Assembly (NCBI RefSeq): GCF_964340395.1
Contig: NC_135557.1
Span: 26,218,614-26,282,613 of the forward strand
From: Glandiceps talaboti
Lineage: Eukaryota; Hemichordata; Enteropneusta; Spengelidae
Length of the DNA: 64,000 bases
Direction of reading: 5' to 3'
The translations under genes were made by a program, and so were the position numbers. Numbering within the stretch: position 1 is the stretch's first letter; every line of letters begins with the position of its first letter. Shown piece by piece: positions 1 to 11,574 of the stretch. The notes under the pieces are model-generated. The model saw only the letters and a list, made by a program, of their open reading frames with translations, ran no database searches and had not been told where the DNA came from.

Positions 1-2262
1 ATAAAACTTTATGAATACACCAGCATAGCATGGTTACAATGAACCAGTCAAGATATTTACTATTTTCAAGTGCCATGTAATTCAACTAAATCATTTTATA
101 TTGTGTACAAATAGTGTCACAACTATTTTGGGGACATACTTTATATGTTTTGATGAAAGTTTGTTGCAGGTCTACATACAGGAATCATCTGTACAAGCAG
201 TGTGGTACATTTGTCAACCCAGGCTGTTGTATAGTATCTGCCACATCTACACTTGTATCATCTAGTATTTCCTATCCTTCTATATACTGTGTTTCTCCTA
301 TTCATTGTTTTTGACACTGAAAGTAGAACAATTTGTAAGAGTTTCTAGAACACTAGAAATGTACCCAAATTTTGCTATTTCATTAATTAATTACATTATA
401 ATATTTAGTCCTTACAGTAATAACTCCTGAATTCCCATGTATTTTACATGTCCACTGAATATCATAACCAATCCTTTTTTCTCTAATAACCTAGTGTATT
501 TTAGTCAAAATGAATGACATTGATTGGGACTTGTAGTTATAAAATAAAACTCCTAGCTGGTTTTCAATCCAAAAGGTTTGCTAACAAATCCCAAATTTTG
601 GTTGACCTCTCATCACCTTCATTTAGGACTTATTTCCCCCTGAAATTTTTGTTATAATTGGTTAATATTTCTGAGTAAAATATTGACATAGTCATAGAGG
701 TATTAATATTAATCAAGCAAGCTACATTTTTTGACTGATTTAAATAACTTATTTAATCGTTATTTTTGTATTTTACATTTCCACATTTAAACCAGACATA
801 TTAATTCTATACAATTAGGAGTAAATGATTACCAGGATGACGGCAGCTGTGCTGAAAAGAAAAATCAGATAACGTAATTATCAAACACACACAAAAATGA
901 AAATCAGGAAAAGTTACTTTTTAAAAAAACTGTTGGCCCATATATTCATGTGTGTAGCATCCATAGAATGACTACTAACTATTTTGGTAAGATTTTGTGC
1001 AAACAAACAGTATTCAGACTTAGATATCAGATTACAGTGTATTGATTAGCAGTCAGTTTCTGCTCATTGCCATCACTTGAATTGATGTACACATTTCCAT
1101 ACTTTAATCCCTTGGCACCAGGTTGTGATTTTATTGGCATGAATACACATACATTTTTATGTAAAGTAGATATATACACAGGGCTGTCATTTCAATAGGA
1201 GAGTTGATGAGGTGGCACTGTGATACCGGAACCTGTTGTACTGGTCAAAAAAAAATCGCTTTGAGGACTAGAAACCAGGTATTGATAAGGGAGACGGTGA
1301 ACTACTAGAATCTGTTGTACTGGTAAAAAAAAATGACTTGGATCTCAATTAATGCGGTAAATCTTCAACTATTTGCCGAAGACTAATTTTCACATATTTT
1401 GCTTGAGAACAAGAATGCAAAAATTAAAAGTGACTAAAATACCTTGTTGTACATGAACACAATGTACCAGTCTGGTAATTAGTAAAATGAACAGTGACTA
1501 AAAATACCTTGTTGTACATGAACACAATGTACCAGTCTGGTAATTAGTAAAAATTAATCTTTGAGATCTAGCTGAAGATTGCAAAAATGCAAGATTTTCT
1601 AGTAGTGAAAATATCTAAGTTTACAGTATACCTACAGCTACTGCAGTATTATTTTATCAATTATTTTGAATCCTTGTAGATAAATAAATAAATAGATAAA
1701 TGTAAATTTCTTATGAGTCACCACATAGTAAGAGATGGGGGAAATTTGGTGCAACACTAGAGATGATGTGTACATCAGTGGCAGATCAAATTGGCTTAGA
1801 GGGCACACTGTACTGGCCCTCCTGCAGCGCAGTCACATGACAAGTTTACATCATTGACTCATAGACTTGTGAGATGGCTGAGTGATTTAACTGAAATATA
1901 CTAGGTAAATTATTTACTCTGAGTTTGGAATTAATACAAAACTTTTTTTGTGTGACTCAAAATGATAACTAGGTTATCTTGTGAATCACCACCACTTAGT
2001 AAGAGATAGAAGAATACTAAATGTTGATAGTCTAGTTCCAGTATCATTACCATTTACACCTCCAATCACATTAGAAACCACGTTGGCATCCTGACTAAAA
2101 TTTTGATGGGTCAGAAGAAATCATTGTGCATCAGTTGTTCATCAAACTGACTTAGAGAGGTATACTAATCAAGACTGAGTATTAGTACGTGCAGGTTTTG
2201 TAGTATTCACATTGAAATAAGCAAATCAAAATGAGTTTATAATGCTTTATTTATTGCTATGG

Positions 2263-2858
2263 TACTGACCCAAATCTAGCTTACCCTGGTTGTTACTAAT
2301 ACTGACCCAAATCTAGCTTACCCTGGTTGTTACTAATACTGACCTAAATCTAGCTTACCCTGGTTGTTACTAATACTGACCTAAATCTAGCTTACCCTGG
2401 TTATTACTAATACTGACCTAAATCTAGCTTACCCTGGTTGTTACTAATACTGACCTAAATCTAGCTTACCCTGGTTGTTACTAATACAGACCTAAATCTA
2501 GCTTACCCTGGTTGTTACTAATACTGACCCAAATCTAGCTTACCCTGGTTGTTACTAATACTGACCTAAATCTAACTTACCCTGGTTGTTACTAATACTG
2601 ACCTAAATCTAGCTTACCCTGGTTATTACTAATACTGTCACCCAAATCTAGCTTACCCTGGTTGTTACTAATACTGACCTAAATCTAGCTTACCCTGGTT
2701 GTTTCTAATACTGACCCAAATCTAGCTTACTCTGGTTGTTACTAATACTGACCCAAATCTAGCTTACTCTGGTTGTTACTAATACTGACCCAAATCTAGC
2801 TTACCCTGGTTGTTACTAATACTGACCCAAATCTAGCTTACCCTGGTTGTTACTAATC
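2263..2858. repeat. Minisatellite, ~37 bp x ~16
   Basis: Tandem units of 37 bp that contain AATCTAGCTTACCCTGGTTG, with a few substitutions (CCTAAAT or CCCAAAT; GTT or ATT) and one 2-base insertion near 2638. No coding role is seen. Confidence 0.95.
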
Positions 2859-5311
2859 TAGGATTATTTCCACTGAATATCTTTCACTGAGTTCCCTAAT
2901 CCATATTCAACAGTTCAGTGTAATTCATCAACATCCAAAGGTACCAAATGAACCCTTAACATAGTTCAAATATCAAATGAGAAAAAAAGGGACTGGGACT
3001 GGATAGTAATTTCTTGGTGACATATTAGGTGTTACTGTTAGTGTTGTTGTTATAGTCTCTACTACTATGTACATCCAGTAATCTTTACTTGTTCCAGTTA
3101 TGTAGTCGTATTATGGTATCATGATGGTGTCTATGGTTTGGGTTAGGGTTTAGGGTTAGGGTTTTAGATCTTGTATTAAATCTATTCATGACTTTGATGT
3201 CACAGCTGACTGGATATTGATTTCCTGTTAATTTTGACTATGGAGTGGATATCTACTGTAGATAGTCAGACAATAAATATGGCTATCCAAATCTGTATAC
3301 ATCATGTTCCACCATGGTTCCATTAGCCGTACACGTATGATCAAAAAAATATTACTTGGATAAAGTTGTCAACCCAGTCATGATAATAGTAATTCTTTAT
3401 TGACATTATTTGTTTTGAAAAAGAATGATTAGTGAAGTAGTGAAATGAATAAATAGAAGGAAAATATAAAAAAAGATGACAGATGTAAAAAGAAGATAAA
3501 TTCGGCCACATTTGTTGTCAATTGTTAGACAGTGTGCCTGTGTTTGTCATATAGTTTCAATGCCCCTCACCCCATATAATGATTCATAGCCATTAATGTA
3601 TACACCTCAATACACTTTGTCAGTTTCCCCAACACTAAGGCATTACTTTATAAGAATATCAATATAATAGGTATTATATGCCATTTTTAGATAACAATAC
3701 CATTTTCAGTTTATTGAATACATAGATTGTCTTTATCTCTGTGTACATGTTAATACAAATCACTTTCACCCTTCATTGTAAGATTGTTTTCTTTGTCACC
3801 TGGACTATTGTTTTCATATGCATATATCTGTACTAGTGTACACATACATGTTGATACAGATCACTTTCACCCTTCATTGTTTTCTTTGTCACCTGGACTA
3901 CTATTGTTTTCATATACATATATCTGTACTAGTGTACACCTACATGTTGATACCATGTAATACAGACCACATTCAGCCATATAATGTTGACTGTGCTCTT
4001 AAAAATTTGCATGTACACTACCCTTCACTTTCATATTGTATATCATAAAATTAGAAACTCGTGAGTCATGTTCCCCTAGCATTTGTTCATGAGATGGCTC
4101 AGAGATGAAACTGTCTTGATTTTGTTATTTTGAGACAAGGATTATAAGAGAGTGGAGGGTTCTAATGTATGTTATACTCTTTTACAGAAAATAGTGTAGT
4201 TTAAAGAATAGTTTTCAAATTGTATCAAAGAGAGCACTGGGAAATTGAACAGACTTGACAACTTGTAACAATGTCAAGGAAAACACTGAGATACAAAATC
4301 TGTATCTCCATTGTTCATTATCAACAACAGAAACTGAGAAAGCTAGATCCATGCTATGCCATTTCATATATGATGCACAACAGCTTAGGGAGACTGTGTA
4401 TACTTTGAACCCTGTTCTGCATTGTAGAAAGCTGGTTTGTTCAAGCTATGCCAGTTTGTTTGTGATGCACAACAGTTTAGGTAAACAGCTTATATTTCAG
4501 GTCATGTTCTGCACCATAGACAGTTACAAATACGTCCCAGCTTTGCTAGTTTGTTTGTGATGCACAACAGTTTAGGTAAACAGCTTATATTTCACGTCAT
4601 GTTCTGCACCATAGACAGTTACGTCCCAGCTTTGCTAGTTTGTTTGTGATGCACAACAGCTTAGGTAAACTTGATATATTTTGAGTCCTGTTCTGTAGTC
4701 ATGACTACAGCTTTGATTCTACTTGATGTTCTTTAAATACACTATGACTAAAATCTGAGCTGATTGTTACAGACAGATATTTTTATCAAATCTGAGCTGA
4801 TTGTTACAGACAGATATTTTTATCAAATCTGAGCTGATTGTTACACAGATATTTTTATCAAATCTGAGCTGATTGTTACAGACAGATATTTTTATAATTA
4901 TGCAGTAGATATCAGTACATACAAAACAGTCCTTTTAGCAATGCTTCTAGGACTACTTTATAAGTAGCATTCATAGACCAGTGAGAACAGTTCGGTTGTT
5001 GAGTACCCAGAACTATAAAAATATTGAGAGATATAAATCATATAAAAATATAAAATGATATCTATTTCCTGCCTGTACCCAGCTGTGATTCTTCAGCTGT
5101 TAAAAAACACAGCCTGCTGTTAGATAGCCATTGTAACTAAAACTGATTCCAAATACAAATATATATTTATGACTTGATTGCTTGCTTTGTTGTATGTCAG
5201 ATAATAGTAATACATACATTGTCAACAGACTGGAAGGGTTGACCTGGATGACTTTACTAGCCCTCAATATGCACAGCCTGGATAGGAGGGTATGGGAATG
5301 ACCCAGGTCCA

Positions 5312-5400
<89 letters not shown>

Positions 5401-5408
5401 ATGTATGT
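5312..5408. repeat. (TCTG)n microsatellite
   Basis: About 24 perfect TCTG tetranucleotides followed by TATG variants. The long minus-strand frame through it (repeating TDRQ) is a repeat artefact. Confidence 0.97.
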
Positions 5409-5821
5409 ATGTCTGTCCATCTGTCTGCCTGTCTCTGTCATATGTAACATTTAAAATCTTATTACTTTAAAAAGAATTATGTTCTTTATTTATTGTGCGT
5501 AATGATAATAGATTTTAAGTGTTTTGTGTTTATTGTTCAGTTTCATTAATTTGTAATCTTCCATGAAAAATCATCTTTTGATGACAGGAATACTGATAAT
5601 CCTGAATTTGCAAACATTTCTATAAGTAATGTAAACCATTACTTTTTGTAACCATGTTAGCGCCCTCACTCGAGCAAGGGCCCAATACTTTTGTTTTTAC
5701 TAAATATTTGATTGAGTCAATGCCCTGGAACACCTTCTCCATTAAGTATTTATCATGAAATGTAAATGAAATGTAAACCTGAATATTGATAATAACCAAC
5801 TGGTGTTGTCTTTTTTGACAG

Positions 5822-5919
5822 TATCACTTCACCTTTACTGTTAGTAGCGTGTGCATTCCTGATTGGTGGATGTTATTTTATAAGAGCAAGACAGGCAGCT
5901 GGCAAAGTTATTCTGTTAG
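5822..5919 (+). CDS. RABAC1: RABAC1 exon A (penultimate-but-one)
   Basis: The acceptor is TTTTTTGACAG before 5822 and the donor is G|GTAGGG after 5919. The first base completes the preceding codon and the exon ends in phase 1. It encodes 32 residues, from ITSPLLL to KVILL, including one hydrophobic segment. Confidence 0.9.
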
Positions 5920-7663
5920 GTAGGGGTACGTATATTTTATTGGTTTTATTTACAGCTAGACAACACTCGGTAGGTATCTGGATGCCTAAGCTAACAACAT
6001 CATGGTGGTAATATACCCAAACTTTTCCTAACAGGTAATATCTGACTCCAGTTTCTATCTGTCCAACCCACCTGTCCAGTAATGGTGTACTTTTCATTGT
6101 CACTAAATGTTCTTTAATGTGTTACTATCTTACCTGTCCAGTAATGGTATACTTTTCATTGTTTCATGTTCTTATAATGTGTTACTATCTTTGACTAGAT
6201 CAGATGGTGATTTGAACGTTAAAGGGATAAACATAGTGTAGAATGATCTAGTGTCAGTTTATATATGGCATGTGTGTACCCATTCTCCTATCTTGTCTTG
6301 CCCTCCCACTCCCTCTCCCTCTCTCTCTTTCTCATCCTCTTTGTGTAATGTTTGTCTGTGTGTCCATCTCTCTTTCTTTTTCTCTCGTCAGACGGGCTTT
6401 TTCTGAGGTATACTGGGCTGGTAGAGCTATCCACTAATTGATTAACATACTATATAAGTATATGATGATCATTTCTGGTCAATATAACAATCTTCAAAAA
6501 TCTGTATGTCTCTGTAAAACATAACCATTCTATGACCTCTGACCTCTGACCTGATCATTTAATGTTAAACGCAATCCACAACTGTATATACAATCTTCAT
6601 GACGTCATTCTCAAAAAAAAAAATGTTTTGGATATTTGTCTATAAATACTCCTGATTGATTGATTGATTAATTGATTGATTGATTGATTGATAAGTTGAT
6701 CGATATCATTGATTAATCTCAATTTATCCTGTGTTCTTGGCAGGTCGTGAGTTAACAGTTGCCCAGCAATATTTAGCAGTATGTATGATATCCTTTCCTA
6801 TGTTTTTCCTGGCTGGGGCTGGAGGAGCTGTCTTCTGGGTAATCGGTAAGTGTGTATTAATATATGATAGTATGTGCTGTCTTCTGGTAATCGGTAAGTG
6901 TGTATGATAGTATGTGCCTCAGATGTAACAATCTTTGTTAAAGTGGCACAAACTAAGTTTATAATCTGTTTACTCAAGTGAAAACACTTACAAAATGTTT
7001 TAAAACTATTTTTTAAAACTCTTCTAGTATAATGTATATGTTGATGCATACCTTCTGTGACATTACAATTTGTATTCTGGCATTGTTAGAACTATTGATT
7101 GCATAGTAGAGAGTTTCTGTACATTTTTTTGACACCTATGATGAATTGGGTATGTCATCGTATTGTATATAAGTTATATCCTAGTACCAGTTTTAAGTTC
7201 AGTTAATTGCAAGTGATTGTTAAGTGCATTATTTAAATGATTAAAACAAGCCTAAATGTCTACAACATAAGTGATATCTCGCGCAATGCATCTTGGACCT
7301 GGAAAATTGTACATGTCTTGTGTGCCTTATGGATTGTATGCTTCCCAGGGAGTTGAGGAAGTATAAAGGGCCGTATAGATCCATGCCAGGGGTAATAATT
7401 GTAAAGCACTTTGAGCACTGAGTGGGAAAGCGATATATAAAAACCAACATTATTATTATTATTATTATTATTACACCAATATAACTTGTCTTTCACCACT
7501 ATTTGTTGAGTAATATTTACATGAAATATTAAGACTAAGATGGTTTGTTTGTTTGTTTGTTTCCACAGGTGCTTCAGTTTTCCTTGTAGTGCTTCATGCA
7601 TCCCTTATGGCTATTGATACTACAACACCAGACGATGCAGACCTCACCATGGAAACTGTCTGA
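5822..7663 (+). CDS. RABAC1: Prenylated Rab acceptor protein 1 (PRA1 family), C-terminal three exons
   Basis: PRA1 is a small multi-pass membrane protein of Golgi and late endosomes that binds prenylated Rab GTPases and takes part in their delivery to membranes. Exons 5822-5919, 6744-6845 and 7569-7663 join with matching phases (1, 1) into 97 C-terminal residues ending at TGA 7661-7663. The join reads through SPLLLVA, then GRELTVAQQY, then FFLAGAGGAVFWVIGA, then DADLTMETV. Human RABAC1, recalled, has the same order: SPMLLVA, FGREVSPAHQY, FWLAGAGSAVFWVLGA and a terminal EELQMEPV. Two hydrophobic segments are visible, matching the second half of the PRA1 domain. About 90 N-terminal residues are missing and should lie upstream of the window. 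The 3' end of exon 6744-6845, with its donor, is duplicated 48 bp downstream. ARL6IP5 and PRAF2 are less likely because of the LAGAG and acidic MExV tail motifs. Confidence 0.93.
6744..6845 (+). CDS. RABAC1: RABAC1 exon B
   Basis: The acceptor is TTCTTGGCAG and the donor is ATCG|GTAAGTG. It encodes RELTVAQQYL through AVFWVI, the most conserved block of the family. A near copy of the last 18 bases plus donor recurs with its donor after 6893, so a 48-nt longer in-frame exon without stops is possible. Confidence 0.94.
6877..6930 (+). repeat. Duplicate of RABAC1 exon B end and 5' splice site
   Basis: GCTGTCTTCTGGTAATCG|GTAAGTGTGTATGATAGTATGTG repeats the exon B junction at 6827-6860 in two parts (exon end, then donor side). 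It lacks one G of the original. The second donor is 48 bp, 16 codons, from the first. Confidence 0.85.
7326..7472 (+). mobile_element. SINE 3' fragment with L2-type tail
   Basis: This RABAC1 intron segment matches the 3' half of the SINE at 17861-18218: GGATTGTATGCTtCCCAGGG, then GTAATAATTGTAAAGC, then a snap-back GCACTTTGAGCA...AAAGCGATATATAA and an (ATT)n tail. The tail type is that of L2/CR1-like LINEs and the SINEs they mobilise (established knowledge). The head is missing. Confidence 0.8.
7569..7663 (+). CDS. RABAC1: RABAC1 terminal coding exon
   Basis: The acceptor GTTTGTTTCCACAG comes after a TTTG-rich tract. Thirty residues follow, ASVFLVVLHASLMAI then the acidic tail DTTTPDDADLTMETV, then TGA. 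The tail resembles the C-terminus of vertebrate RABAC1, where acidic residues precede MExV. Confidence 0.94.
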
Positions 7664-8960
7664 ACAGCTACCATGACAACAGGACAGAACAATGCAATCC
7701 ATTGAACTGGGAGACAACTGTGCAGTCTACTTATATTTATGTTTTATAGACTGAACTTACAAAACAAAAGTGTCAAAATCTTTTGTTATACAGACAAATC
7801 ATTGCTGTCCATCTATAGAGGAGAGAACACAATACTTGCATGTCTTGCATGATTTACAGTGTGAAGGGTAGGGACAACAAGGAATGGGTATCTATTTACA
7901 TAGTTAATAATAACCAAACGTTTTGAGTACATCGATGTGTTTACTTTATTTTAGGGTACATAGATTTGTTTACTTCAGTTTATAATCACCAAACGTATTG
8001 TCTTCATCGATGTGTAAAGGACCAGTCAGCCATACAGCCCTGTTTTGTAGTAACATATATTTTTCTGATGTAGTTATACATGTGTTGGTCACAAGACTAA
8101 TAGGAAGCAACCTTAGTATTCATTCAGTCATATTGCATGTAAACAATATAGGTTACCATGGTTACCATGCAAAAGAGAAAGTCTTCCTACTTGGATCATA
8201 CATCATATAGTAGCCTTTACTGCCGTATCATGTATTGAAAATAAAACCATGGAAGTATAACTCAAGACATTACATGATGCTGACTAAGTAGAACACTAAC
8301 CAAGTCAGTTACTTGAAGTCAATCATACTTGATGCTGACTAAGTCAAACACTAACCAAGTCAGTTACTTGAAGTCAATCATACTTGATGCTGACTAAGTC
8401 AAACACTAACCAAGTCAGTTACTTGAAGTCAATCGTACATACTACCTATACAGGCATTTCAACAAATATTTAGTTTATATTACCACCATCTTATCCAACC
8501 ATGTCTTATGTTAGGATCCAGTATTACAAATTCTCTTTTAATTTTAATTTTTCTTTTTTTATAGAAATTTGTTTTTTATGTAGCCTCTCACTAAATGGTA
8601 AGACAAGACACATCTGATGTAATTAATATGAACACAGTGCAATTTCATATGTTTACAAATTAATATATATCACAATTTCTGATTGGCTAAAAAAAACAGG
8701 TGCAAACATGTAATAAACAAATGAACCAGGTACAGATTATTATGTAATAAACAAATCAATTTGGGAGTCATTTTGATATGTAGAATCAAATATCTCTAGG
8801 TGGATATGAATCTAGAAGGGGTGGGTGGGCTTGGAAATATTTTTCTAGGACAATTTCTTTCTGTATTTATTGTCATGTACTGTTATTTTTACAGGAATGC
8901 AAACATAGCACTGTATATAATAAGTATTGGATATCAGAAATAAAGTGAAGGGAATGGATA
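7664..8960 (+). other. RABAC1: RABAC1 3' UTR with candidate polyadenylation signals
   Basis: AATAAA hexamers lie at 8240-8245 and 8939-8944 on the coding strand. Either could end the transcript. Between them, 8272-8435 holds three copies of a ~56-bp unit containing CTAACCAAGTCAGTTACTTG. Confidence 0.5.
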
Positions 8961-9060
8961 TGTCACGTTATGTGCAGTGAAGCAATCATTTTTAGCACAA
9001 CCGAACTTCTTGTATAAAAGAAATTCTGTAGTGCTATAGGCATGGAGAAATGTCTTGGTA

Positions 9061-9061
<1 letters not shown>

Positions 9062-9123
<62 letters not shown>

Positions 9124-9150
9124 GCGCGCGTGCGCGCGTGCGTGCGTGCA
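9062..9150. repeat. (GT)n microsatellite
   Basis: About 28 GT dinucleotides followed by GCGT and GCGC variants, a pattern prone to Z-DNA. Frames through it are low-complexity artefacts. Confidence 0.97.
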
Positions 9151-9457
9151 TGCGTGTGTGAACCACTTGAAGTAAAAAACTACCAGATCAATTGTCTTGA
9201 TATTTGGTAGAGACATAGGGTGTGCAGATGAAATTTGTTGAAATGAAAGTGAACAGATCTGTGATTTGCAAATTCTGTCCAAAAAAAGTGATATTCGTTC
9301 AAAATGTTTCATCGCTTTCAGTGCATAGGATGAGGGACATGTTATATAATCATTGGGCAAAGTTCAATATACACAAGCTATGTTATTGTAGTGAGTGCTA
9401 TAAATGAGACTGTGTTTCTCTGCCCTCACTGTCCTCCTCTGAGAGGGGTTGATTGAT

Positions 9458-10003
9458 GTGTGAGGGCTCCCTGTCATGTCATACCTTACACGTGTGAGGG
9501 CTCCCTGTCATGGCACACCTTACATGTGTGAGGGCTCCCTGTCATGGCACACCTTACACATGTGAGGGCTCCCTGTCATGGCACACCTTACACGTGTGAG
9601 GGCTCCCTGTCATGGCACACCTTACACATGTGAGGGCTCCCTGTCATGGCACACCTTACATGTGTGAGGGCGCCCTGTCATGTCATACCTTACACGTGTG
9701 AGGGCTCCCTGTCATGGCACACCTTACACGTGTGAGGGCTCCCTGTCATGGCACACCTTACACGTGTGAGGGCTCCCTGTCATGGCACACCTTACACGTG
9801 TGAGGGCGCCCTGTCACATCATACCTTACATGTGTGAGGGCGCCCTGTCATGTCATACCTTACATGTGTGAGGGCACCATGTCACGTCATACCTAACACG
9901 TGTGAGGGCGCCCTGTCATGTCATACCTTACACATGTGAGGGCGCCCTGTCACATCATACCTTACATGTGTGAGGGCACCCTGTCACGTCATACCTTACA
10001 CAC
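9458..10003. repeat. Minisatellite, ~33 bp x ~16
   Basis: Units contain GTGTGAGGGCTCCCTGTCAT followed by a variable CATACCTTACA segment. Two variant classes (GGCTCCCTGTCATGGCACA and GGCGCCCTGTCACATCATA) are grouped rather than mixed, with the second class at the 3' side. This suggests expansion from different founder units. Confidence 0.95.
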
Positions 10004-10173
10004 TAATGAGTTTTCATTTTAAACCAAATGTTAATTTTTTTTTTTTACATATTTGAGATGAGATACAGGGTGTAAATACTATACTATTCCACAGATAATG
10101 TTTCTTCAGAAAAGAGACCGGCAAAAATAGTACAAATACAGTCCTGCTAAATATAATGCACAAATTTACATGC

Positions 10174-10641
10174 AAGACATATGTATATGGAAGGTATTGT
10201 ACATGTAAACCGCTGAAACGGCTCCCTCTAGTGGCAGACTGCTCTTAGCTTTTGTTTTCAGCATACAACTCTTGAAGGATACATAGTACCCAGGACAAGC
10301 AACAGTGTTATACAAGGTAAGTGTAGTGTTTAGGTCAACATTTGTATCAGAAAAAAGTAATACCGGTATTTCATGTTATATTTGACCCATATTAGTTAAA
10401 AAAGATTATTTTAAACTCATATGTTGTTGAGTAACAGAAATAATGAAATACAAAAAGTACAAACGCGAGAAATGAAATAATATTAAATTAAAACATTCTT
10501 AAAGAATCATTCAAAATATTGACCCTGAAAAGTTACTCGTGCACACAAGATAATTTTTTGTTTTCCACAATTTTTTTTATCCTTTTTATATCTCGTGCAC
10601 ACGAGATAATAAGTCGTGTGAATGAACTAACTTTTCGTTTT
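10174..10641. repeat. Segmental duplicate, copy 1
   Basis: A 467-bp segment from AAGACATATGTATATGG to TTTTCGTTTT recurs almost unchanged at 13988-14455. The few differences include CTGAAACGGC versus CTGAACGGGC. Its 3' end runs into the palindrome cluster. Confidence 0.93.
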
Positions 10642-11525
10642 CCGAAAAAAAAAAAGTTATCTCTTAAATAATAATTTTGTTTTCCAAAACAACAAACAAA
10701 AATTGGCGGAAAACGAATATATCTCGTGCATACAAGATAATAAGTCATGCACACGAGATATCAAAAAAAAAAAAAAATTTGCTGAAAACGAAGTTATCTC
10801 ATGTGCACGACTTATTATCTCGTGTGCACGAGCGTTTTCTGCAAAAATCTTTTTTTTTGCTTTTGATATGTGTGCATGAGATAATAACTTCATTTTTTCA
10901 ACAACAAAAAAATTGCGGAAAATGAAGTTATCTCGTGCACACATGATAATAAGTCGTGTGCATGAGATAACTTTGTTTTCCGGAAACTTGTTTTCTTCTT
11001 CTTTTTTTGCCTTTGATATCTCGTGCGCATGAGATATTATCTTATGCGCACAAGATAACTTTTCATTTTCAAAAAAAAATTTTCTTCTTTTTTATCCTTT
11101 TGATATCTTGTGCACACAAGACAATAAGTTGTGTGAACGAGATAATAAGTCGTGCAAACGAGATATTATCTCAAATATTATTATATCAAAGAAAAATAAA
11201 AAGATAAAAAATTTGGCGGAAAATGAAAAGTTATCTTGTCTCGTGTGCACAAGATAATGTCGTGCGCAAGAGATATTAAAAAAATAATTTTTTTTTGAAA
11301 ACGAAGTTATCTTGTGCACACGAGATAATATCTCTTTTGCACGACTTATTATCTCATTCACACAACTTATTATCTCGTGAGCAAGAGATATCAAAGGAAA
11401 AAAAAGAATTTTTTAAAAAAGAAGTTATCGTGTGTGCGCAAGATAATATCTCATGCACACAACTTATTATCTCATGCGCAAAAAAAAGAAAATTGCGGAA
11501 AACGAAGTTATCTCATGAACAGAGA
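10535..11525. repeat. Cluster of TCTCGTGCACACGAGA-type palindromes
   Basis: About a kilobase is built from short imperfect palindromes (TATCTCGTGCACACGAGATA, ACTTATTATCTCGTG and their complements). They alternate in orientation and are separated by A or T runs of 8-14 bases and by CGGAAAACGAAGTTATCTC blocks. No protein-coding signal is present; open frames here arise from the repeated AHEIIS/ARDN reading of the palindromes. This may be a foldback element or a nest of hairpin MITEs. Confidence 0.85.
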
Positions 11526-11574
11526 GAATGAAAAATTATAGAGATGTTAGTATATTATTACAACTGGTTTTTAC

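Larger units (their letters stand above)
1..5821. other. Non-coding stretch, probably RABAC1 intron
   Basis: I see no supportable exon here. If the RABAC1 first exons lie before base 1, all of this is one intron; I searched for the expected segment just before the first visible exon (aromatic, reading like NYxFVFLGLxxYC) and did not find it. The stretch holds a 37-bp minisatellite (2263-2858), a dispersed repeat (about 1725-1950 and 1985-2165), two copies of an approximately 65-bp unit at 1430-1552, about 100-bp duplications at 3743-3955 and 4360-4680, four copies of a 36-bp unit at 4750-4890, and a (TCTG)n microsatellite at 5312-5408. Confidence 0.6.

Noticed and set aside
4255-4560. 101-codon plus frame as a candidate upstream RABAC1 exon
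   Set aside because: It has no PRA1 similarity, spans a ~100-bp tandem duplication and lacks suitable splice phase.
10533-11531. Several short frames with AHEIIS / ISRVHDLLS motifs
   Set aside because: They are translations of the palindrome cluster in different frames, with matching motifs on both strands.
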